From NCBI GenBank assembly GCA_016193065.1, contig JACPSX010000054.1:1-25598 (forward strand): DNA of 25,598 bases, read 5' to 3'. Positions 15,964-23,647 of this stretch are shown in pieces. The first letter of the stretch is position 1; each line of letters opens with the position of its first letter. The notes beneath the pieces are model-generated. The model was not told where the DNA came from, ran no database searches, and saw only the letters and a list, made by a program, of their open reading frames with translations. A program made the translations under genes and the position numbers. The DNA comes from Candidatus Tectimicrobiota bacterium (GTDB lineage Bacteria; JACPSX01).

Positions 15964-17553
15964 CTATCGGCTTGGCACCGGAACGCGGGTCAATAGGTAC
16001 TTGAGATCTTCGTCGTCGAAGGCGAATCCCCCGCCCAGGAAGAAGGTGCGCAAGCGGCGGTTGAGGATCTGATCCACCCCGGCGTTGACGAAGAAGGGTT
16101 TGTAGAGGTCGTACCGGCTGGTAAGCTTCAGGTTCGGCTCCCGGTCCCGGGTTCGATCCGGATTAAACTCAAATCCCTCCAGGGATAGGGTCAGGCGATC
16201 TTTGAGGAAGAGCTGATCGACGCCCGCGCCGAACGTGGATTCGATCAAACCGCCACGCACCACGGTATTGTAAAAGCGCTTGGCATACTCGGCACTAAAC
16301 TTTATTTTCCGCGAGGTCCGCTCTTCCGATGAAAGGGTTTCTATCCCATTGTTAATCGCCCTAGTCTGGACGGTACTGGTCTTCCCCCGGGGGTCATCCA
16401 CGATCTCCAGGAGGTAGTATTTATCCTCGCGGGGCTGGATTTTGAGCGAGAAGTACCCCTTGGTCTGCGTATGGCGGGCCTGGTACTCCCCCCTTAGACC
16501 CACGGTGAATTTGAAGGCGTCCGTCGCCGTGACCAGCTTGTTGACGCCGGTCAGGGTCTCGTTGAGGTTCTTGTAGGTTGTGTCTTCGGTGACCAGCTTG
16601 CCGATGGTCCCCTCGCCGCGCTCGATCTTGCCCGTGATCGTGTTCAAGGACTCCAGGGTCTTCTCCAGCTTCTCGGTGGAAGCGCGCAGGTTCTCCATGC
16701 TCTGCTTCAAGTTTTCCCGGTTCTCGGTCACCACGCCCTGTAAGTTTGTGGACAAGTTATCGAGGCTCTTGACCAGACCAGGGGTGTCCTGTTTAAGCGT
16801 GGCCGAGAACTGCTCCAAGTTGCGCAAAGTGTTTCCCAGGGGACCTTCGTTTTCCCGGACGAGAGTTTTCAGGCTTTGCGTGAGTACTTCCGTATTGTTC
16901 ATGATGGCGTTGAACCGGTCCTTGTTCAGGGCCACCGCCTCGTTTAAGTTGTTTACGAGGGCGGTTAAGTTTTGCCGGTTGGAGATCACCAACTGGTTCA
17001 AGTTCGCCGCTAGAGCGTCCACGTTGGCCAGGATTCGCTTGAGGCTCTCCTCTCCCTCGCGGCTGCCAAAGACAGTCTTTAAGGAAGAAGTGAGCTCTTT
17101 CACATCCTCGGTTACACCGGTGAGGCGGGTGACCAATTCGTCAAAATCCGCAGCGCGCCTGGTTTCCTGGATCGATTCCCCGGGCTTGAGATACTGAGCT
17201 TTCTGAACGGGCTCCGTAATCTCGATATACTTCTCGCCGAGAAGACCCTGGGTGCGGACGGTGACTGCAGCGTTCTTTTTAATCTGGTACTTGGGGTCAA
17301 TCCGCATGGTCACCTGGGCCTTGCCGTTGACCAGGTCGATTTTCTCGACTTCCCCCACCCGAACGCCGGCCACCTTGACGGGTGCCTTTACATCCAGGCC
17401 GGCGACCGTGTCGAGGACGGCGCTGATCAGGTATCCCGGCTTTTTCCCGATGCGGATTTCCCCCAGGCGGACGGTCATGTAGGTGAGTAGAATGATTCCC
17501 GCCAGAACAAAGAGCCCGACTTTCGCTTCCGGTGACAATCCCTTACGAGCCAT
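15964..17553 (-). CDS. mlaD: MCE/MlaD-family lipid transport protein with long C-terminal extension
   Basis: A 529-residue membrane-anchored protein. A transmembrane helix (~11-30) is followed by an MCE domain (~37-115: VAGLDVKAPVKVAGVRVGEVEKI and GLLGEKYIEIT). MCE rings carry phospholipids across the periplasm, fed by the MlaFE ABC transporter. Residues ~140-330 form a long helical region rich in repeated 'NL…LN' patterns, probably a coiled-coil tube. The last ~190 residues are β-rich (KFTVGLRGEYQARHTQTKGYF, SLEGFEFNPDRT, PFFVNAGVDQILN, TFFLGGGFAF) and resemble outer-membrane barrel strands. E. coli MlaD is ~183 residues and lacks these parts. The ATG follows GGTGGGGGAATC. It is last in alr–mlaE–mlaF–mlaD. 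Confidence 0.9.
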   Translation of the reverse strand: MARKGLSPEAKVGLFVLAGIILLTYMTVRLGEIRIGKKPGYLISAVLDTVAGLDVKAPVKVAGVRVGEVEKIDLVNGKAQVTMRIDPKYQIKKNAAVTVRTQGLLGEKYIEITEPVQKAQYLKPGESIQETRRAADFDELVTRLTGVTEDVKELTSSLKTVFGSREGEESLKRILANVDALAANLNQLVISNRQNLTALVNNLNEAVALNKDRFNAIMNNTEVLTQSLKTLVRENEGPLGNTLRNLEQFSATLKQDTPGLVKSLDNLSTNLQGVVTENRENLKQSMENLRASTEKLEKTLESLNTITGKIERGEGTIGKLVTEDTTYKNLNETLTGVNKLVTATDAFKFTVGLRGEYQARHTQTKGYFSLKIQPREDKYYLLEIVDDPRGKTSTVQTRAINNGIETLSSEERTSRKIKFSAEYAKRFYNTVVRGGLIESTFGAGVDQLFLKDRLTLSLEGFEFNPDRTRDREPNLKLTSRYDLYKPFFVNAGVDQILNRRLRTFFLGGGFAFDDEDLKYLLTRVPVPSR

Positions 17554-17567
17554 GATTCCCCCACCTT

Positions 17568-18320
17568 TCAGTGAACGGTGATGGGTCCCTCCGCCCGCCC
17601 CTGGATAAATTGCTGCACAACCGGATTTTCAGAGGTCTGGATCTGAGAGGGGGTGCCAATCTCGATGATTTTCCCCTGGTGAAGCATGGCAATCCGTGTG
17701 CCGATTTTATAAGACCCTTCGATGTCGTGGCTGATGACGACCGAGGTGACATGGAGGTGTTTGCGGGTGTCAATGATCAGCCGATTAATGGCGTCACACA
17801 GGATCGGGTCGAGCCCAGTCGTCGGTTCATCGTAGAGAAGAATCTCCGGGTTTAGGGCAATGGCCCGGGCGAGACCTACCCGTTTGCGCATTCCCCCGGA
17901 GAGTTCATCGGGCATTTTCCCCTCCACCCCTTCCAGACCCACCAGCCTCAGCTTTTGCCGCACGATCTCCTCAATCTCCCTTGCCGACAGTTTCGTGTGT
18001 TCCTGCAAGGGGAAGGCCACATTTTCTCCCACCGTCATAGAATCAAAAAGGGCCGAGTACTGAAAGAGCATCCCGAACTTCTTGCGCACCTCGTTCATTT
18101 CCCGGTCGTCCAGTCGGGTGATCTCTTGCCCGTCGACAAAGATTTCTCCGTCGTCGGGCTTCAGGAGGCCGATCAGGTGCTTGAGAAAGACGGTCTTCCC
18201 CTCCCCGCTACGGCCGATGACCACCAGGGTTTCCCCTTCCTCAATGCTGAGATCAATGCCCCGCAAGACCTCTTGCCCGTTAAATGACTTGCAAAGATTT
18301 AAAACTTCAATCTTGGCCAT
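17568..18320 (-). CDS. mlaF: MlaF phospholipid-transport ATPase
   Basis: A 250-residue ABC ATPase energising MlaE-driven phospholipid transport. Walker A GRSGEGKT (36-43) has the E found in Mkl/MlaF proteins. Other motifs are the Q-loop FQYSALFDSMTV, signature LSGGM (140-144), Walker B ILLYDEP (160-166), TTGLDP and H198. The ATG at 18320 is preceded by GAGGCG about 9 bases upstream. A longer in-frame extension to 18515 overlaps mlaE and lacks homology, so it is not used. The gene lies 68 bp after mlaE and 14 bp before mlaD. Confidence 0.95.
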   Translation of the reverse strand: MAKIEVLNLCKSFNGQEVLRGIDLSIEEGETLVVIGRSGEGKTVFLKHLIGLLKPDDGEIFVDGQEITRLDDREMNEVRKKFGMLFQYSALFDSMTVGENVAFPLQEHTKLSAREIEEIVRQKLRLVGLEGVEGKMPDELSGGMRKRVGLARAIALNPEILLYDEPTTGLDPILCDAINRLIIDTRKHLHVTSVVISHDIEGSYKIGTRIAMLHQGKIIEIGTPSQIQTSENPVVQQFIQGRAEGPITVH

Positions 18321-18388
18321 TGGGTCGCGCCTCAGAATAACACAGGTTTCAAGAAAAGAACAACAACCAGCATTTTCCTCCCGTAGAG

Positions 18389-19159
18389 CTAAAACATCAG
18401 AGCGGTCAGGAAGTAGTCGGAAATAATGATGAGAATTGCAGACAGGACAACCGCTCCCGTAGTTGCCCGGCCCACCCCTTCCGCTCCACCCTCCGTGTTG
18501 AAACCCTTGTAGCATCCGATCAGGGCCAGAATTAGACCAAAGAATGCGGACTTGATCAGGCCATTGACCAGGTCGCTCATCTCCACATACGTGGTCGTGT
18601 TTTGCATGTAAGTCACGGAATTAATTCCCAGCAAGATCACGCCCACGAAATAGCCGCCCACCACGCCGATAAAGTCGCTGATCACTGTGAGAATGGGAAG
18701 CATGAGAACTCCGGCCACCAGACGGGGGACGATCAGGTACCTCACCGGATTGGTGGCCAGAGCGTAGAGGGCATCGATCTGTTCGGTGACTCGCATGGTT
18801 CCCAGCTCGGCGGCCATGGCGGAGCCCGCCCGGGCCGTCACCATGATACCGGTTAACACGGGCCCCAGCTCCCGGGTCATGGACAGTCCCACGATAGCCC
18901 CCACCATGTTCTCGGCGTTGAACTTCTTAAAGCCGATGTAGCTTTGCAGGGCCAAAACCATCCCCGTAAAAGCTCCGGTCAGAAGAACCACCAGGACCGA
19001 TTTGACCCCCACAAACTCCATCTGCTTGAAGATCTGGCGCCAGCGCACCGGGGGGACGGCGAGCCACTGGATCGCCTGGACCAGCAGGAGGAGGATCTTC
19101 CCCATCTGCACGATCAGATCTTCCACGCCGCCCCCGATAAATTCCAGGAATCGAACCAT
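18389..19159 (-). CDS. mlaE: MlaE phospholipid-transport permease
   Basis: A 256-residue inner-membrane permease. After an amphipathic N-terminus it has about five hydrophobic helices. Family motifs are present: LLTGAFTGMVLALQSYIGF, TRELGPVLTGIMVTARAGSAM, AAELGTMRVTEQIDALYALAT and NPVRYLIVPRLVAG. Length is standard. The ATG at 19159 is only 1 bp after the alr stop codon and its ribosome-binding site (GGGGGAAAT) lies at the end of alr, so translation is probably coupled. The open frame extends upstream to 19285 but overlaps alr without homology. Confidence 0.95.
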   Translation of the reverse strand: MVRFLEFIGGGVEDLIVQMGKILLLLVQAIQWLAVPPVRWRQIFKQMEFVGVKSVLVVLLTGAFTGMVLALQSYIGFKKFNAENMVGAIVGLSMTRELGPVLTGIMVTARAGSAMAAELGTMRVTEQIDALYALATNPVRYLIVPRLVAGVLMLPILTVISDFIGVVGGYFVGVILLGINSVTYMQNTTTYVEMSDLVNGLIKSAFFGLILALIGCYKGFNTEGGAEGVGRATTGAVVLSAILIIISDYFLTALMF

Positions 19160-19160
19160 T

Positions 19161-20354
19161 TTATTTCCCCCGCGCTCCTGTGGAAGCCCGGCGGCGCCCG
19201 GACCTCGCCCCTCCGGGTTCCGCCAGCGCCGTTCCCCGGCAGTACACCCGGGGAACCCTCTTGGACACCCAACAGTAAATTTCATAGGGAATCGTCTTTA
19301 GCGCCAAGGCCCAATCCTCAGCGGAAATTTCCTGGTCCCCTTGTCGACCCAGGAGAACCACCTCGTCCTCCACCTGGACTCCGGGAATGTCCGTTACATC
19401 CACCATGATCAGGTCCATGCAGACCCGGCCGATCAAGGGTGCCTTCTGGCCCCGCACGAGCACACTCCAGCAATTGGACAGGAGTCGGTTCAATCCATCC
19501 GCATAGCCCACGGGAAGGGTGGCGATCCGGCTCGGGCGCTCCGTGCGGAAGGTGCGCCCGTAGCTGATGAAGGAACCGGCTGGCATCTCCTGAACCTGCA
19601 AGACCCGCGTCTTCCAGGTCATGACGGGACGCAGGGAGACCCGCCGCACCATTTGAGGGGAAGGATAGGAACCGTAGAGCATGATGCCGGGCCGGACCAT
19701 CTCAAAGTAGGCCTGGAAGCCGTCCAGGAGAATGGCACTGTTGGCGGCATGCCGTCGGGGAACCGCAATTCCACGTTCGCGAATCTCATCGGCCGCCTTT
19801 CGAAAAACCTCCACCTGGTGCTCCGTGTAGCTCTTGTCGGGGTCGTCGGCGCTGGCGAAGTGGGTCAAAATTCCGGCAATTTCAACCCCGGCCTCCCGCG
19901 CCATTTCCAGCGCGGCAGGTCCGACCTGGTCGGGCAAAAGACCCAGACGCCCCATGCCCGTGTCGACTTTGATGTGAATGGGCGACCGCTTCCCCTTGGC
20001 CCGGGCCGCCAGGCCCAGGGCTCGGACCACGGGAAGAGACCAGACAACCGCCTCCAGGTCTCCAGCCACGACCTGTGGAGCCTGCTCGGGAAAGATGCCT
20101 CCCAGCACAAGGATAGGCGCCTGGATCCCCCCCTCCCGGAGTTCGAGGCCTTCCTCGACCCGGGCCACTCCGAGGCCGAAGGCCCCCTGCCGAATGAGCT
20201 CCCGGCCCACGGCGACAGCCCCGTGCCCGTAGGCATCCGCCTTCACCACGGCCAGGATGTCCACCTGCTTTCCAACCTGGGCACGTACGGCGGCCAGATT
20301 GTGGGCCAGAGCGTCGAGGTCGATAATGGCCTGGCTTGCTCCTGCTTTAGTCAT
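19161..20354 (-). CDS. alr: Alanine racemase
   Basis: A 397-residue PLP enzyme converting L- to D-alanine for peptidoglycan. The PLP lysine is K38 (VVKADAYGHG). The second catalytic residue is Y266 (FISYGRTF). HIKVDTGMGRLG, HFASAD, RPGIMLYG and GRVCMDLIMVDVTDIP are all present. The C-terminus carries a basic tail (SGRRRASTGARGK) beyond the usual end. The ATG at 20354 overlaps the dnaB stop codon in ATGACTAA (8-bp overlap) and has AAAGG upstream; this start is preferred over one 24 bases earlier. It links cell-wall precursor synthesis to the replication/translation cluster and to mlaEFD in one likely transcript. Confidence 0.96.
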   Translation of the reverse strand: MTKAGASQAIIDLDALAHNLAAVRAQVGKQVDILAVVKADAYGHGAVAVGRELIRQGAFGLGVARVEEGLELREGGIQAPILVLGGIFPEQAPQVVAGDLEAVVWSLPVVRALGLAARAKGKRSPIHIKVDTGMGRLGLLPDQVGPAALEMAREAGVEIAGILTHFASADDPDKSYTEHQVEVFRKAADEIRERGIAVPRRHAANSAILLDGFQAYFEMVRPGIMLYGSYPSPQMVRRVSLRPVMTWKTRVLQVQEMPAGSFISYGRTFRTERPSRIATLPVGYADGLNRLLSNCWSVLVRGQKAPLIGRVCMDLIMVDVTDIPGVQVEDEVVLLGRQGDQEISAEDWALALKTIPYEIYCWVSKRVPRVYCRGTALAEPGGARSGRRRASTGARGK

Positions 20355-21615
20355 CGTAGCCTTTGGCGAGGTTTTCAAACCTGGTGTACTCTTTGAGGAA
20401 GACCAGATCGAAACTCCCGGTGGGCCCGTTGCGCTGTTTGCCGATGATCACCTCGGCAGTCCCCGGCTTTTCTTCCGTGTATACCTCTTCCCTGTAGAGG
20501 AACATAACCACATCCGCATCCTGCTCGATGGCGCCCGATTCTCGCAGATCCGAGAGCATGGGCCGCTTGTCGGTGCGGCTCTCCACGTTGCGGCTGAGCT
20601 GGCTGAGCGCCACCACCGGGCAGCGCAGCTCGCGGGCCAGGGCCTTGAGCGAGCGGGAGATCATGGAGATCTCCTGGGTGCGGTTCTCGATCTCCCGCCC
20701 GCGGGCCTTGGCCCGGATATTCAAGACCGAAAGGGCCGGGGAATCATCGATGAAAATTGGGGCCTCGTAGAGGGCCGCCGCGGCCCGGGCCAGGGCAGTG
20801 TGTTCTTCTTTGCGCAGGAAACCGGTCCGTACGCTCGTGGAGTTGACCCGCGCATCGGAGCACAGCAGGCGGATGCCCAGTTGCTCCTTGCTCATCTCCA
20901 GGCTGAAAACGGCCACCGGGAGCTTGGCTTCCACGGCCACGTAGCGGGCGATGTTCAGGGAGAAGCTGGTCTTCCCCATGCTGGGACGGCCCGCGATGAC
21001 GATTAGATCGGAGGGTTGAAACCCCGCAGTCCTTTCGTCGAGATCTTTAAAACCGGTAGGGACTCCGGTGACGAGTTCTTTGCGATCGTAGAGGCTCTCG
21101 ATGTGCCGCAGGCTCTCCTTGACCACTTGATCGAGGCTTACGAAGGCGGGCTGGATCCGCCGTTCGGAAATCTCGAAGATAGCCCGCTCCGCTCGGTCCA
21201 GCAGGACGTCCACGTCCTCACTCTCTTCGTAGCTTTGAGTAACGATCTCGGTGGCGGACTGGATGAGGCTGCGCACAACATATTTCTCCCGCACAATCAT
21301 ACTGTGAAACCGAACGTTGGCTGCCGTAGGAATCATGTCCGTGAGGCTGGCCAGGTAAGCCACCCCACCCACAACCTCGAGTTCCCCCCGGGCTCGCAGG
21401 CGTTCTTGCAGGGTCAACAGGTCGATGGGCTCACCCCGCTCGAAGAGATCGAGCATGGCCTGGAAGATCTTGCGGTGTGCCCCGCTGTAAAATTGGTCTT
21501 CCTGCAGAATGTCCAGCACTCGGGACAGCGCTTCATTTTCTCTGAGAATGGCGCCCAACACGCATTGCTCAGCTTCCAGATTCTGAGGCGGAAGTCTGTG
21601 AATCGCCGTCTCCAA
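20347..21615 (-). CDS. dnaB: Replicative DNA helicase DnaB, lacking the Walker B segment
   Basis: A 422-residue member of the hexameric helicase that unwinds DNA at the fork. The N-terminal domain (PPQNLEAEQCVLGAIL, 9-24) and linker are intact. The motor domain has Walker A GRPSMGKT (209-216) and the SLEMS motif with E240, plus ALSQLSRNVESR, DLRESGAIEQDAD and GKQRNGPTG. Between RAKAR (301-305) and ENRTQEIS (310-317), however, only four residues remain. DnaB proteins normally have about 25 more here, including the DYLQLM Walker B strand. The gap is in frame. The start codon is TTG at 21613-21615: an in-frame stop lies just upstream and GAGGAG precedes it. DnaB is essential, so either another copy exists or the assembly is faulty here. 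Confidence 0.93.
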   Translation of the reverse strand: METAIHRLPPQNLEAEQCVLGAILRENEALSRVLDILQEDQFYSGAHRKIFQAMLDLFERGEPIDLLTLQERLRARGELEVVGGVAYLASLTDMIPTAANVRFHSMIVREKYVVRSLIQSATEIVTQSYEESEDVDVLLDRAERAIFEISERRIQPAFVSLDQVVKESLRHIESLYDRKELVTGVPTGFKDLDERTAGFQPSDLIVIAGRPSMGKTSFSLNIARYVAVEAKLPVAVFSLEMSKEQLGIRLLCSDARVNSTSVRTGFLRKEEHTALARAAAALYEAPIFIDDSPALSVLNIRAKARGREIENRTQEISMISRSLKALARELRCPVVALSQLSRNVESRTDKRPMLSDLRESGAIEQDADVVMFLYREEVYTEEKPGTAEVIIGKQRNGPTGSFDLVFLKEYTRFENLAKGYDD

Positions 21616-21621
21616 GGGAGG

Positions 21622-22068
21622 TCACTCCTCTGGGGCCACCTTCACCATGATCTTGGCCGTCAACTGGGGGTGCAGCTTGATGAGGACCTCGTGCTCCCCC
21701 AGCGTCTTGATGGGGCCCTCCATCTCGATTTTCTTGCGGTCGACCTCGACCCCCTTCTCCCGGTAGAAGTCCGCAATGTCCTGAGCAGTGACCGAGCCAA
21801 AGAGCTTGTCTTCCTCTCCGACCTTGCGGGCAATCACACAGGAGATGGACTGCAGGCGCGTGGCCACCTCATCCGCCTGTTTTTTGGCCTTCCGAAGGCG
21901 ATCCTGAATGACCCGGCGCTGGGCCTCCAGCCGCTTGACCTCCCTGGGAGTTGCCTGCACCGCCTTTCCCTGGGGAATGAGAAAATTCCGGCCGAAGCCG
22001 TCGGCCACCTCCACGACCTCGCCGGCCTCCCCCACATTGACGACACTTTCCTGCAAGATGACTTTCAT
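21622..22068 (-). CDS. rplI: 50S ribosomal protein bL9
   Basis: A 148-residue ribosomal protein of the large subunit. The N-terminal domain has the conserved MKVILQESVVNVGEAGEVVEV and GFGRNFLIPQGKA. A long connecting helix (~45-75) joins the C-terminal domain (LFGSVTAQDIADF, HEVLIKLHPQL). Length is normal. The ATG at 22068 follows AAGGAGAG. The gene ends 6 bp before the dnaB start. Its leader lies next to a long inverted repeat (22089-22194) that could fold in the mRNA. Confidence 0.97.
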   Translation of the reverse strand: MKVILQESVVNVGEAGEVVEVADGFGRNFLIPQGKAVQATPREVKRLEAQRRVIQDRLRKAKKQADEVATRLQSISCVIARKVGEEDKLFGSVTAQDIADFYREKGVEVDRKKIEMEGPIKTLGEHEVLIKLHPQLTAKIMVKVAPEE

Positions 22069-22088
22069 CGTTTGACTCTCCTTGAAAT

Positions 22089-22194
22089 TAGCCCCGATCC
22101 GAAATGATAACCATGGCAGCCAATCCGCGATTCTACTCCCCGCTGCAATTCGTTGGACGGGGCTGACTCCCGATCTTTTTTCGGATCGGGGTTA
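22089..22194. repeat. Inverted-repeat element between DUF2232 gene and rplI (dispersed repeat copies 2 and 3)
   Basis: The arms 22089-22104 (TAGCCCCGATCCGAAA) and 22179-22194 are complementary at 15 of 16 positions plus one G-T. The left arm belongs to a 19-bp motif also found at 7607-7625. The right arm contains the DUF2232 stop codon. A compact alternative hairpin, CCCGATC (22169-22175) with GATCGGG (22184-22190), uses part of the same right arm, so the two folds cannot coexist. The left arm ends 10 bp before the rplI ribosome-binding site. Confidence 0.65.
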
Positions 22195-23163
22195 GCGCCT
22201 GAGCTTCCGAGGATCCATCCAGATGTCGAAGATCCCCAGGATGGCCAGCAGGACCACACCCCAGGGGGTGCCCAGGAGGAAGAAATAGCAAATCACGCGC
22301 AGGATCCGGGGGGAGCCCCAACGGTCGAACAGGGAACTCAGGATCCCGAGCCCCTGCAGCAAGTAGATTAACAGAAAGATGATCAGGCCGTTGAGCCCGG
22401 CAATCCGCACGGGATCCACGGGGACCAGCAGAGCAAAGCCGCTGGCGATCAGCCCCCACACCACAAAGTCGGGCGCGTGCCAGGACTTGAGGGAGTGGGA
22501 GAGTAAGGTTTGCCCTCCGTCCGGGTACCCGACTTTCGGGTGTAGCCACAAGAACCGTAAGAGGCCGTAGTTCAGAAAGGCCACGCTGGAATACCAGATC
22601 ACGCCCAGGGCCGGCAAGGCGCGCAGGAAAAAGCGAGCGGCCTCTGCCGCCTGCTCCCGGACCCCTTCCACCTGTTCCGGCGTCATGCCCATGCGCTGGT
22701 AGAGTTCCAGGCTCATCTGAACCACGGCGTCCACCTGTTCGCGCGCAAACGTGATCGGGTCGAGCCGGCTCACCCACAGGAAAACAGCCAAGGCACCGAA
22801 CCCGACCAGAAACGGGAAGACAACTCCGGCCGTCAGCACGGCCGCCGGTGCTCGTTTCCGCCTCACTCCCTCCCCGATAATCAGCGCTAACATACCATAT
22901 TCCATGACAAAGAGGATTGCCGAGTCGATCCCTCCCCACAAATAGGCCGCCGCGCTGGCAAAGGCAGTGGTCAGGACTCCGGCGGCCGCCCCTCGGCGCA
23001 CATGAAGATAGAGGAGCGGCAGGGGAGTTAGAAGGGAGAGAAAAATGCCCAGCCCCGGCAGGAGCAGCGGGGACCGAAAGAGTAGGACGGACAGGCCCCC
23101 TGCCATGGCAAGAGATAGCGGGTGTCCGACTGGCCACTTCGCACTAGGAAAAATGCCGCTCAC
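22192..23163 (-). CDS. DUF2232 (YybS-like) multi-pass membrane protein
   Basis: A 323-residue integral membrane protein with about eight hydrophobic helices. The pattern (LSVLLFRSPLLLPGLGIFLSL near the start; IWYSSVAFLNYGLLRFL and LNGLIIFLLIYLLQGLGILS near the end) and the position between rpsR and rplI match the DUF2232/YybS family, whose function is unknown. It may be an energy-coupling S-component-like or regulatory membrane protein, but that is not established. The start is GTG at 23161-23163 with GGGAAG upstream. A 334-residue frame overlaps it on the same strand but is arginine/proline-rich and not membrane-like, so it is a shadow. Confidence 0.85.
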   Translation of the reverse strand: MSGIFPSAKWPVGHPLSLAMAGGLSVLLFRSPLLLPGLGIFLSLLTPLPLLYLHVRRGAAAGVLTTAFASAAAYLWGGIDSAILFVMEYGMLALIIGEGVRRKRAPAAVLTAGVVFPFLVGFGALAVFLWVSRLDPITFAREQVDAVVQMSLELYQRMGMTPEQVEGVREQAAEAARFFLRALPALGVIWYSSVAFLNYGLLRFLWLHPKVGYPDGGQTLLSHSLKSWHAPDFVVWGLIASGFALLVPVDPVRIAGLNGLIIFLLIYLLQGLGILSSLFDRWGSPRILRVICYFFLLGTPWGVVLLAILGIFDIWMDPRKLRR

Positions 23164-23190
23164 TGTTTTCTTCCCGAGGCCAGGGCCTGC

Positions 23191-23248
23191 CCTGAGCCCA
23201 GCCGAAGGGCCTGTCCTGCACCCACCGCTCTCCTTCGACGCGCTCAGG
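23191..23248. repeat. Inverted pair of CCTGAGC…CGAAGG repeats
   Basis: CCTGAGCCCAGCCGAAGG (23191-23208) faces CCTTCGACGCGCTCAGG (23232-23248), which reads CCTGAGCGCGTCGAAGG on the other strand. The pair can form a hairpin. This 'CCTGAGC…GTCGAAGG' motif recurs in intergenic DNA of many uncultured bacterial genomes, as I recall. It lies in the 159-bp gap between rpsR and the DUF2232 gene. Confidence 0.65.
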
Positions 23249-23322
23249 AGACAAAGTTTCCCGCTGCCAGGAAGCAGAGCCGCCTCGTTGAAATTTCCCG
23301 CCTGCGATTTTTGTGTTCGGGG

Positions 23323-23574
23323 CTAGTGCTCCACTGTGAACGGCATCAGCGCCATATTGCGCGCTCTCTTGATGGCCACGGTGAGCTGCCGTTGGTGCTT
23401 TGCACAGTTTCCCGAAATGCGCCGGGGAATGATCTTCCCGCGCTCGGTGATCAGACTGCGGAGCCGCTTGATGTCCTTGTAGTCGATGTATTCCACTTTG
23501 TCGGCGCAAAACCGGCAGATTTTGCGGCGTATGAATCGTTTTTTCTTCTTCTTGCTCTTGCTTACTTGAACCAT
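23323..23574 (-). CDS. rpsR: 30S ribosomal protein bS18
   Basis: An 83-residue small-subunit protein. The sequence [21 protein letters not shown], followed by [20 protein letters not shown], is diagnostic. C20, C23, C57 and H60 form the CxxC…CxxH pattern of the zinc-binding type of bS18, indicating no adaptation to low zinc here. The ATG at 23574 follows GGAGGAATC. It lies downstream of ssb, separated by a 7-bp tandem repeat tract. Confidence 0.97.
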   Translation of the reverse strand: MVQVSKSKKKKKRFIRRKICRFCADKVEYIDYKDIKRLRSLITERGKIIPRRISGNCAKHQRQLTVAIKRARNMALMPFTVEH

Positions 23575-23590
23575 GATTCCTCCGTCAAAA

Positions 23591-23646
23591 GCGCTCAGTG
23601 CTTAGAGCTTGGCTCTCAGCTCTTAGTTCTCAGCTCTCAGCCCTCA
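23591..23646. repeat. Eight 7-bp tandem units between ssb and rpsR
   Basis: Eight 7-bp units lie in register, starting at 23591: GCGCTCA, GTGCTTA, GAGCTTG, GCTCTCA, GCTCTTA, GTTCTCA, GCTCTCA, GCCCTCA (consensus GCTCTCA; TGAGAGC on the transcribed strand). The tract abuts the ssb stop codon and ends 17 bp before the rpsR ATG, just ahead of its ribosome-binding site. Confidence 0.85.
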
Positions 23647-23647
23647 G

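Noticed and set aside
19341-20396. 351-codon plus-strand frame opposite alr
   Set aside because: Antisense to a clear alanine racemase; composition is that of a GC-rich shadow frame with no motif.
21016-22107. 363-codon plus-strand frame opposite dnaB and rplI
   Set aside because: Spans two well-supported genes on the other strand and shows no domain.
22133-23137. 334-codon minus-strand frame overlapping the DUF2232 gene
   Set aside because: It overlaps a recognisable multi-pass membrane protein in another frame and its own translation is rich in R, P, G and S without domain motifs.
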